Shown piece by piece: positions 1 through 7,853 of a stretch of DNA of 64,000 bases (within the stretch, counting starts at the first letter, position 1; each line of letters begins with the position of its first letter). The position numbers and the translations under genes were made by a program. A model generated the notes under the pieces. That model made no database searches. It saw nothing but the letters and a program-made list of their open reading frames with translations, and was not told the DNA's origin. Source of the stretch: Neopusillimonas aromaticivorans (GTDB taxonomy: Bacteria; Pseudomonadota; Gammaproteobacteria; Burkholderiales; Burkholderiaceae_B); assembly GCF_030344915.1 (NCBI RefSeq), contig NZ_CP128233.1, forward strand, positions 682,001 to 746,000. The letters are read 5' to 3'.

Positions 1-685
1 TGCTGGCCGTCAGAATGTGACCCAGATCTTGCAAAAAACCGTCGGAAATATCGAGAGCAGCATGCGCAAGGCCTGCGAGGCGCATACCAAACACTAGTGG
101 CGGCTGCGGTAGCTCAAGTGCCTGACGCAATGCCGACTCATGCAACAGCATCTGGCCACGAACATCGGCCGGCAAAGCGTCTTGCAACAACAGCAAAGCC
201 ATATGCGGAGCACCCAACATGCCGGTAACCCAAATGTCATCGTCAACCCGGGCAGCATCACGACGCAAAGCAAATGCCGCGTCCACCTCTCCAAACACCG
301 TAATGCTCAGGGTGATTTTTTCGGCCCAGGTGGTATCGCCCCCCACCAGCGGACAGCCGGCTTGTTCAGCGAGCGCATAAAAGCCGTCTGAAAACCCGGA
401 AAGCCACGCGTCATCAATGGCCGGGATGGCAAGCCCAAGCACACACCCCAAAGGGCTGCGCCCATTGCGGCAAGATCGGAAAGATTGACTGCAAGCGCCT
501 TGTGGCCCAAAGATGAGGCAGAGACATCCGAAAAAAATGTCGACCCTCAACCAGGAGGTCGGTGCTGACGGCCAGTTTTTTGCCTGGCCTGACAGGCAGC
601 AACGCGCAGTCATCCCCGCCCCCAGGTAACCTGGAGGAACGGGTCGGGAAAAATAGCGGTTGATAAGGTCGAATTCGCGGCCCAT
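1..685 (-). CDS. thiL: Thiamine-monophosphate kinase ThiL (3' end outside window, frameshifted)
   Basis: Phosphorylates thiamine monophosphate to the diphosphate, the last step of thiamine cofactor synthesis (cytosolic). In sequence, the ATG at 685 opens MGREFDLINRYFSR; after frame correction the family motifs GAGDDCALL, STDLLVEGRHFF, LAVNLSDLAAMGA and DISDGFLQDLGHI follow. The gene runs off the left edge, so the C-terminus is missing. The frame breaks near 620 (G run), 533 (T run) and 451 (C run), each consistent with one lost base. It lies 31 bp downstream of nusB, at the end of the ribBA-ribH-nusB-thiL block typical of beta-proteobacteria. Family assignment is firm; whether the breaks are real is doubtful. 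Confidence 0.9.
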   Translation of the reverse strand, partial: MGREFDLINRYFSRPVPPGYLGAGMTARCCLSGQAKNWPSAPTSWLRVDIFFGCLCLIFGPQGACSQSFRSCRNGRSPLGCVLGLAIPAIDDAWLSGFSDGFYALAEQAGCPLVGGDTTWAEKITLSITVFGEVDAAFALRRDAARVDDDIWVTGMLGAPHMALLLLQDALPADVRGQMLLHESALRQALELPQPPLVFGMRLAGLAHAALDISDGFLQDLGHILTAS

Positions 686-716
686 GACGCACAGGCCTGA
701 TCAGGCCAAACCGTAC

Positions 717-1210
717 TTAACGACGGGCAGCGGCCTGAACTTCGGCCGCCCTGACCTGGGCTGCCAGTTTGTCGAGCACACCGTTGACGAACTTGAAGCC
801 GTCAGTACCGCCAAACGATTTGGCCAACTCGACGGCTTCGTTGATGGCCACTTTATAGGGGACCTCGACGTGATGCACCAGCTCGAAACTGCCGATGAGC
901 AAGATGCCGTGCTCGATAGGAGACAGTTCTTCGAGCGGGCGATCAATGAAGGGCAAAAACCTTCACGCAGCGACGGGGCTTCACGCAACACCCCGTGCAG
1001 CAAGGTTTTGAACCAGGCCGCATCAGCTTCAGGAAACTCGTCGTTGTCGCGAATGTGCGCGTCGATGTCACCGGCGTCTTGCACGCTGACATCACCGCGC
1101 AACAGCCAGGCATAAACACCCTGGAGTGCAAATTCACGTGCACGGCGCCGGGCGCTGCGTGCATTGACGCGACCGGCGGCGGACTCTTTACTCTTCGTCA
1201 ATGTCGTCAT
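717..1210 (-). CDS. nusB: Transcription antitermination factor NusB (one frameshift)
   Basis: NusB binds boxA RNA with NusE (S10) and supports rRNA antitermination. The start ATG at 1210 gives MTTLTKSKESAAGR followed by the family opening SARRRAREFALQGVYAWLL. The C-terminal half (FIDRPLEELSPIEHGILLIG, then YKVAINEAVELAKSFGG and FVNGVLDKLA) is in another frame, entered near 955 where a five-T run (minus strand) seems to have lost one T. Corrected length is about 164 residues, usual for NusB. The start lies inside the 3' end of ribH (23-bp overlap), suggesting translational coupling. Confidence 0.92.
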
Positions 1211-1685
1211 CCTCGTCATCGGCTTCAGGCTCAAGTGCCGCAACCAGATTAGCCATTTCGACGGCCGCACGGGCACAATCGCGACCCTTGTCGGCGGCGC
1301 GAACTTCAGCCTGTTCGTCAGTTTCAGTGGTCAGGACGCCGTTAATGACAGGGATGCCGGTTTCAAGGGCAACACGGGTGATTGCAGCGCCACTTTCGTT
1401 ACTGACGAGCTCGAAGTGATAGGTTTCACCGCGAATGACGGCACCCAAGGCAATAAGGGCGTCGAACTCGTAGGTTTCAGCCATCTTGGCCAGGGTAAGG
1501 CCCAGCTCAAGGGCACCCGGCACCGTAACTACCATGACATCGCGTTCATCGACGCCCATCTCGGCCAGCTCGGCAAGACAGGCCTCAAGCTCGGCCATGC
1601 CGATGTTTTCATTAAAACGAGCACGTACCACGCCGATGTGCAGGCCTTCCCCGTTCAAGTCGGGAAACAAAGTGTATGGAGTCAT
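1188..1685 (-). CDS. ribH: 6,7-dimethyl-8-ribityllumazine synthase
   Basis: Condenses 5-amino-6-ribitylaminouracil with 3,4-dihydroxy-2-butanone 4-phosphate in riboflavin synthesis. Intact 165-residue frame. Recognisable blocks are VVRARFNENIG near the N-terminus, VVTVPGALELGLTLAKM, the active-site loop ALGAVIRGETYHFELVSNES and GIPVINGVLTTET. The C-terminus is a highly acidic tail (EPEADDEDDDIDEE), longer and more acidic than in many homologues; its codons overlap the start of nusB. The gene lies 13 bp downstream of ribBA, consistent with one operon. Confidence 0.96.
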   Translation of the reverse strand: MTPYTLFPDLNGEGLHIGVVRARFNENIGMAELEACLAELAEMGVDERDVMVVTVPGALELGLTLAKMAETYEFDALIALGAVIRGETYHFELVSNESGAAITRVALETGIPVINGVLTTETDEQAEVRAADKGRDCARAAVEMANLVAALEPEADDEDDDIDEE

Positions 1686-1698
1686 TGGATAGGTCCTT

Positions 1699-2856
1699 TC
1701 AGGCGTTGGAATCGGGTTCGGTATGGTAACCGGTAATGGTCAGCGAAAAGCCGGCCATACTGGGCATTTTTCGGGGCGTGCCAGCAACCTGGCTTGCCCG
1801 ACGTCGAGATCACGCAGGATCTGCGCGCCAATACCATATGTGAGCAAATCGAAGCGATTGCCCCCGTTGGACTTGCGCGGCACGGGGGCTGACCCCAGGC
1901 ACCAGCCTGCTCGAACAAATGATTGACGGAGGCATCGCAATTGAGGAAGACCATGACACCACTGGGCGATGCCTTGATGGTGCGCAATGCCTTGGCCACC
2001 GTCCAGCTGTGCGCCGAAGCGTCTTCTGACAAGACGTCGAGCAAGGTGGTGGGCTCATGGACGCGCACCAGGGTTTCAGTGTCGTGCGAAATAGTGCCAT
2101 GAACCAGCGCCAGATGCGCAGCGCCCGAGGCCTTGTCGCGATAGACCACAGCGTCGAATTCGCCCCAGGGGTAGACATATTACGGCGCCCGACGCGTTCG
2201 ATCATGGACTCATGCTCGCTGCGGTACTGGATAAGGTCTTCGATGGTACCGATTTTAAGGTTGTGCTGAGCCGCAAAAATTTGCAGGTCGGGCAACCGGG
2301 CCATCGTGCCGTCGGGTTTAAGAATTTCACAGATGACTGCGGCCGGAGTAAGACCCGCCAATGCCGTCAGGTCGCACCCGGCTTCGGTATGCCCGGCACG
2401 TACCAGCACGCCGCCACGAACCGCCTGCACCGGGAAGATGTGCCCGGGCTGGACGACATCGGTGGGTTTGGCATCACGAGCGACAGCGACCTGAATGGTG
2501 CGGGCACGGTCTGCGGCTGAAATACCGGTTTCAACCCCTTCCGCAGCTTCGATGGACATGGTGAAATTGGTGCCAAAGCGCGCACCATTGCGACTGGCCA
2601 TAAGGGGCAAATCAAGTTGCCGGCAGCGCTCTTCGGTAAGGGTAAGGCACACCAGGCCCCGCGCATGCGTGACCATGAAGTTGATTGCTTCGGGTGTGAC
2701 ATAGTCGGCGGCAAGAACAAGGTCACCCTCGTTTTCGCGGTCTTCTTCGTCGACCAGAATGACCATGCGCCCTTCACGCAATTCGGCGATGATTTCAGAG
2801 ACAGGAGAAATTCCGGCGGGTTCGATGGCGCCGCCAGTAAGAATCGGTTCGGTCAT
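1699..2856 (-). CDS. ribBA: 3,4-dihydroxy-2-butanone-4-phosphate synthase with degenerate RibA-like C-terminal domain (RibBX type; frameshifts)
   Basis: The N-terminal half is a RibB enzyme making the four-carbon riboflavin precursor from ribulose 5-phosphate: GRMVILVDEEDRENEGDLV, FMVTHARGLVCL, TNFTMSIEA, RAGHTEAGCDL. The C-terminal part resembles GTP cyclohydrolase II (LALVHGTI, HSWTVAKALRTI, NGGNRFDLLTYGIGAQILRD), but the zinc-site segment SECLTGDxxGSxxCDC of RibA is absent, replaced by EPTTLLDVLSEDASAH. That is the RibBX arrangement known in Proteobacteria, so GTP cyclohydrolase activity is not expected from this domain. The start ATG at 2856 is preferred over one 30 bases upstream. Frame breaks are near 2175, 1890 and 1768. 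No FMN riboswitch was recognised in 2857-3020. Confidence 0.9.
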
Positions 2857-3020
2857 GGCATGAGGCTCAGTTATAAGTGGCGCCATTTTAGCGCGTACCG
2901 GGGTCTGATTCGAGGCCTTCGGCCGGTTATCCGAAATGTTTGTTGACGGTTGTCATACAAACAACAACTCAAAACCGTTATGATCATTGTTGTATTAAAT
3001 TGCCGGGCCTACGCACTGCC

Positions 3021-4572
3021 ATGACCGAACGTGAAATCAAGCTGCACGTCCCTGACTCAGCCAAAGCCGAAATCGCCCGACACCTGCGCGTTGCCAAAGC
3101 ACGGCGCATCACCCTTCAGGCCAAATATTTCGACACGCCTGAACGCGAACTGGCCAACGCCGGTATTGCCTTGCGTATTCGCAAAGAAGGGCGCCGATGG
3201 GTACAAACCGTCAAGGCACCGGGCACTGACGCGCTGTCGCGCCTCGAGCTCAACCACTTGCGCAGCGCCCCCGAACTTGACCTGGCACTTTATACCGGCA
3301 CCGCGCTTGAACCCTTGTTTGCAGCGCTCAAGGGGCCATTGTGCCTGCGTTACGAAACGAAAGTAACGCGCCAGGTGCTGCCCTACGAAGCCGATGGCAA
3401 TGCCATTGAAATTGCTTACGACCAGGGGCCTTGTTTGCCGGCGAGCTCGAACTTCCCATCAGTGAGGTCGAATTCGAATATGTGGCCGGCGATCCAGCCC
3501 GCATGTTTTCACTGGCCCGCGAATGGGTCGAAAAATTCAGCCTTGTTCTTGATTTGCGCTCGAAGTCAGAGCGTGGCGACGCCCTGGCCAGCCTGGCGTT
3601 AAGTACCAGCACCGACGCCAATGGCCAAACTGTTGTCACCACGGTGGCCAACCCCAACCTGGCCTCATTGTTCCGAGCCCGCCGGGCCAAGCCTGTCGCA
3701 CTGAAACCTCGCGCCTCGGTCACCGAGGCTTACCTGTCTTGCCTGAACGAGTGCCTTGCCCAGATCATCCATAACACCGCCTACGCGGCTGGCGTCGACA
3801 CACATAACGCCAACAGCAGCCTGCACATTGAATACACGCACCAGCTGCGTGTTGGCATACGCCGTCTGCGTTCATGCCTGAAATTGTTTGCCGGTAATGT
3901 GCCGGCAATCCCTGCCAACGACATGGCTGTTTTGCGCAACGCCTTCAATTTGCTGGGCATGGCGCGTGACGGCGATGTGGTGGCACTGGTTGTCCACCCG
4001 CAGCTAAAGCTTGCCGGGCTGCCCGACATCCGCATGCCTCGCCATGCGGCCAAAGGCCCCAAGGCCAGCGTCGTGGCCGCCAACCCCGAGCTGCAGGCGG
4101 TATTGGTCAACCTGATGGCCTACCTGGTCCAGCTGGGAGACCAATTGCAACAAAGCCTGGCCGACACCCAAACGCAACCCGAGCCCGCCAAAGCGGTACT
4201 GGTCAGGCGCCTGGCCGACTGGTTAAAAAAGTCAGCAAAAAAGGCAGCAAATTCAGCGAATTGCCCATTGAAGCCCAGCACGATTTACGCAAAGACGTCA
4301 AAGCGCTGCGCTACTGTCTGGATTTTTCCGATGCCTTGCTGACGAAAAGCAATATTGCCGACATTCGCAAAGTGCTGGAACTGGTGCAGGAAGACCTGGG
4401 CGAACTGAACGACTTTTATACTGCCGAAACGTTTTACGAACCGCTGACCGCCAAACAACCACAAGCATGGTTCGCCATTGGCTGGCTGCGGGCTGAACAG
4501 GCACGCAAACGCCTGACATCGCAAGCATTGTTCAAGCAATTGGCCAAAACCGGGGCGCTGAAAACGCGCTGA
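3021..4572 (+). CDS. CYTH and CHAD domain protein, putative inorganic triphosphatase (frameshifts)
   Basis: The N-terminal CYTH domain starts with MTEREIKLHV, containing the ExExK-type signature (EREIK), then LQAKYFDTPERELANAGIAL and LRYETKVTRQV. CYTH enzymes of this group hydrolyse inorganic triphosphate using divalent metal. The C-terminal CHAD domain is helical and rich in conserved His/Arg: HQLRVGIRRLRSCLKLF, then DLRKDVKALRYCLDF; CHAD domains bind polyphosphate. Frames change near 3425 and 4232, so about 515 residues after correction. It is convergent with ftsY (77-bp gap). Family is clear from both domains; the substrate is inferred from the family. Confidence 0.87.
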
Positions 4573-4649
4573 TGTTTATCTGTTGACGCTGTTCTGCCCA
4601 TACTGGCCAAGCCGCACAAGGCGGCAGGCCAGTTTCCGGAAGCTGCCCA

Positions 4650-6014
4650 CTAACCCAACAGGGCGGACGCAAACTCGGAGGCCACAAACGGCTGCAGGTC
4701 TTCCAGGCTTTCACCCACACCGATCCAGTACACCGGTACCGGACGCACCCCTGACTACCCGCCGCTACAGCGGCCAGGGTCCCGCCTTTGGCAGTGCCAT
4801 CAAGCTTGGTCACCACCAGACCGGTCAGGTTGATTGCGGCATCGAATGCCCGAATCTGGGCAATAGCGTTTTGTCCGGTATTACCGTCCACCACCAGCAA
4901 GACCTCATGGGGGCTGTGGCGTCGGCCTTGCCGATAACCCGCCGGATTTTCTTGAGTTCTTCCATCAGATGTAACTGGGTTGGCAAGCGGCCTGCCGTGT
5001 CGACCATGACAACATCGGCGCCGCGCGCACGGCCGGCATTAACCGCATCAAACGCCACAGCCGCCGGGTCGCCCCCGTCTTGGGCAATGACATTGACATT
5101 GTTACGCGCCCCCATGCCACCAGCTGTTCACGCGCTGCCGCACGGAACGTATCACCGGCCGCCAGCAAAACACTTTTGCCCTGACGCTGAAAGGTGTTGG
5201 CCAACTTGCCGATCGAGGTCGTCTTGCCTGCCCCGTTAACACCGGCAATCATGATCACCAGCGGCTTGGCGGCATCTAGCGGGAACGGTTTTTCGAGCGG
5301 TTTGAGGTGAGCGGCCAGAATGTCACGCAGCGCGGCCTTGACCTGATCGGCTTCGGTAAGCCGGTCTTTACGAACACGGGCCCGCAATTGGGTCAGGAGT
5401 GCGTTGGTCGCCTCGACACCCGCATCGGCCATGATAAGCGCGGTTTCAAGCTCTTCGTAGAGATTTTCATCAACCTTGACGCCGACAAAGAGGCTGCCCA
5501 ACGACTGCCCGGTTTTAGACAAGCCTTGCTTGAGACGGGCCATCCAGGACATTTTGCGTGGTGCCTCAGGCTCTGGAGCAACCGCAGGTTCTTCAACGGC
5601 AGCAGCTGACGACAAGGGAGCAGCCACCGCATCGCCCATGACCACCGCAGGCGTATCTGCCGCCGGTGGCGGCACCAGAGGCAACGGGGCTTCATTGCGC
5701 AGCCCTTCAGCCCCAGTGTCTGGAAGCGAAGTGCCACCAGTTGCTTCCGTCTTTAGTTCGGGGACTACACTACTGCCAACTACTTCAGCCTGCACCTCCG
5801 GGACCGTGGCACCAGGGGCCACTTCAGCCGGAGCTTCGGGTGCCACAGCGCCGCCGGATGCCAATGGTTCCGCTACGAGTGGCACAACATTCTGGCCTGA
5901 CACTGTTCCCTTGGCCTCGGCATCGCCAACTGCGGACTGGTCGGGTGCGTCAACCGCGTCCGGCACATTTTCCGGTGTAATGACCGGCTTTTTTCTTTTA
6001 AAAAAACTGAACAT
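4650..6014 (-). CDS. ftsY: Signal recognition particle receptor FtsY (three frameshifts)
   Basis: Membrane-associated GTPase that docks SRP-ribosome complexes at the translocon. The first ~150 residues form a Pro/Ala/Glu-rich acidic A domain after MFSFFKRKK. The NG domain follows: P-loop GVNGAGKTTSIGKLA, LAAGDTFRAAAREQL, VDTAGRLPTQLHLMEEL, and TKLDGTAKGGTLAAVA. The last residues are VASEFASALLG before TAG. Frame breaks near 5112, 4915 and 4750 sit at C/G runs. Because ftsY is essential, these breaks are almost surely not real. Divergent from rsmD with a 76-bp spacer, an arrangement common in proteobacteria. Confidence 0.94.
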
Positions 6015-6090
6015 ACGCTTTACACTAACCTATTCAATAGCCCTTGTCGGCCCCTTGCGCAGGCGCTCGACAGCATTTCGACAGCACAGC

Positions 6091-6678
6091 ATGAAAAAAC
6101 ACAATGTCCGTATTGTAGGCGGTGATTACCGGCGGACTCCAATTCCAGTCGTTGACGCACCCGGCCTTCGCCCCACACCCGACCGCGTTCGCGAAACTCT
6201 TTATAACTGGCTCAGCCATTTCTGGGGAGCCGATTTTCACGACAAGGCAGTCCTTGACCTGTTTGCGGGAACGGGTGCCCTTGGCTTTGAAGCCGCATCA
6301 CGCGGCGCGGCCCATGTTCAGATGGTCGAATCCAACCCACACGCAGTGGCCGCCCTGCGCGCCCTTCGCACCAAACTCAAGGCAGACAATGTTCGGGTGT
6401 TTCCGGGCGATGCCCTGCATGTTCTCGAACGCACGGCCAACCCGTTTGACCTTGTTTTACTGGACCCACCATTCAATCAGGGGTGGCTGGAAAAAATCTG
6501 GCCCTTGCTGCCTGCCGTCCTCGCCCCCGACGCACTGGTGTATGTTGAGTCCGAGGCTCCGGTCAGCCCTCCCCCATCGCTTGAAGCATTGCGCGAAGGA
6601 CGCGCGGGCAGCGTGCATTACCAGTTGCTAAAAATTGCTGCACCGCAAGATAAAATAATGCCGAGTGCGGTACACTAA
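6091..6678 (+). CDS. rsmD: 16S rRNA (guanine(966)-N(2))-methyltransferase RsmD
   Basis: SAM-dependent methyltransferase modifying G966 of 16S rRNA. Intact 195-residue frame from ATG at 6091: VRIVGGDYRRTPIPV, TPDRVRETLYNWLSH, the SAM-binding loop LDLFAGTGALGFEAASRGA, and the catalytic motif LVLLDPPF. The frame is open far upstream (into antisense of ftsY), but the VRIVGGDYR opening marks the true N-terminus. Followed after 32 bp by coaD, the usual rsmD-coaD pairing. Confidence 0.95.
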   Translation: MKKHNVRIVGGDYRRTPIPVVDAPGLRPTPDRVRETLYNWLSHFWGADFHDKAVLDLFAGTGALGFEAASRGAAHVQMVESNPHAVAALRALRTKLKADNVRVFPGDALHVLERTANPFDLVLLDPPFNQGWLEKIWPLLPAVLAPDALVYVESEAPVSPPPSLEALREGRAGSVHYQLLKIAAPQDKIMPSAVH

Positions 6679-6710
6679 CCATCAACCTTTCTGAACTTCC
6701 CGGAATAACC

Positions 6711-7219
6711 ATGATTACTGCTGTTTACCCCGGCACTTTCGACCCCTGACCCGCGGTCACGAAGATCTGGTGCGGCGTGCTGCAAGTCTGTTTGATCACC
6801 TCGTTGTGGGTGTTGCGCACAGCCAGGCGAAAAAGCCCTTTTTCAGCATTGAAGAGCGCCTTGAAATCGCCCAGGAAGTGTTGGGACATTACCCCAACGT
6901 CGAGGTCAAAAGCTTTGCCGGGTTGCTCAAAGATTTCGTCCGTGAACAAAACGCGCGCGTGATTGTTCGTGGCTTGCGGGCCGTCTCTGACTTCGAGTAC
7001 GAATTCCAGATGGCCGGCATGAATCGACACCTGCTGCCCGAAGTCGAAACGCTGTTCATGACACCATCTGATCAATATCAGTTCATTTCAGGCACAATCG
7101 TGCGTGAAATCGCCATTTTGGGCGGTGATGTCAGCAAGTTCGTGTTCCCCTCGGTTGAGCGCTGGCTTCATACCAAGGCTGCCGCCCGACGCGACGCGTT
7201 GAAAAACATCGAGCAATAA
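6711..7219 (+). CDS. coaD: Pantetheine-phosphate adenylyltransferase (one frameshift)
   Basis: Transfers AMP to 4'-phosphopantetheine, the penultimate CoA step. MITAVYPGTFDP opens the protein; the next codons read TGA because a CCCCC run at about 6744-6747 has one C too few. Restoring it gives GTFDPLTRGHEDLVRRA, the nucleotidyltransferase signature with its T/HxxH-type motif. Downstream: VRGLRAVSDFEYEFQMAGMN and PSDQYQFISGTIVREI, typical of CoaD. Corrected length about 169 residues. Essential gene, so the stop is most likely a sequencing error. Confidence 0.94.
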
Positions 7220-7239
7220 GGCGCTGCCCGGTCAGACAC

Positions 7240-7500
7240 ATGGCGCTGCGTATTACCGACGAATGCATCAATTGCGATGTCTGCGAGCCCCAATGCCCCA
7301 ACCAGGCTATTTACATGGGCGAGCTGATCTACGAGATAGACCCGTCAAAATGTACTGAATGCATGGGGCACTTCGACGAGCCCCAATGCATTGTGGTGTG
7401 CCCGGTGGAATGTATTGAAGTACACCCTGAGCACACCGAAACGCCCGACCAGTTAATGGCGCGTTACCACCAGCTGACCGGAACCGGCACGTCGGGGTGA
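7240..7500 (+). CDS. YfhL-type 2[4Fe-4S] ferredoxin
   Basis: Small electron carrier of 86 residues. The first cluster motif is C9-x2-C12-x2-C15-x3-C19P, the second CTEC followed by an insert and CIVVCP, as in the YfhL family with its asymmetric second motif. It follows coaD by 20 bp, the common coaD-fdx order. The 3' end overlaps by 37 bp the tail of the oppositely oriented MOSC-N gene. The electron partner is not evident from context. Confidence 0.93.
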   Translation: MALRITDECINCDVCEPQCPNQAIYMGELIYEIDPSKCTECMGHFDEPQCIVVCPVECIEVHPEHTETPDQLMARYHQLTGTGTSG

Positions 7501-7853
7501 AACTTCACCAGACGCGCCTTCACCCCCAGACAATTGGTTACCCAGGCCGCGGCCAGATCACCCTCATCAATGACCTTGACCGTGTGCTGACCGAGCTGTG
7601 CGGTACGCATTGCGCTGTCATCGTCTTCAATGACATCCAGCGGGATATCCAGCCGCAACATCCCCTCTGCGCGAATCACCAGGTAGCCAAACGCCAGTGA
7701 CACGCTGATCCTGGCCAATGCCGGGCACGTGTCACGGTTCAAGATGAGGCTATATTCGTCGATGACCGCCCAACGCTGATGATACGCAACCGCATCCACA
7801 TCGTTCAGTACGCAACAACCGGCAATCGGTTGACAATCATTGATTGCTGTCAT
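7464..7853 (-). CDS. MOSC N-terminal beta-barrel domain protein lacking the MOSC domain
   Basis: 129 residues. The pattern PIAGC..(later) RWAVIDE, LNRDTCPALARISVSL, IRAEGMLRLDIPLDV and AAAWVTNCLGVKARLVKFHPD matches the N-terminal barrel of YcbX/mARC-type MOSC proteins, where it precedes a molybdenum-cofactor-binding MOSC domain. Here the frame stops at 7464 and only antisense ferredoxin sequence follows, so the catalytic MOSC domain with its cysteine is absent. The start ATG overlaps the stop of the asmA-like gene (ATGA, 7850-7853), pointing to translational coupling. Homology is by pattern only; function unknown. Confidence 0.72.
   Translation of the reverse strand: MTAINDCQPIAGCCVLNDVDAVAYHQRWAVIDEYSLILNRDTCPALARISVSLAFGYLVIRAEGMLRLDIPLDVIEDDDSAMRTAQLGQHTVKVIDEGDLAAAWVTNCLGVKARLVKFHPDVPVPVSWW

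Noticed and set aside
2857..3020. FMN riboswitch ahead of ribBA
   Set aside because: The conserved RFN helices and loop sequences were not found in this 164-base gap.
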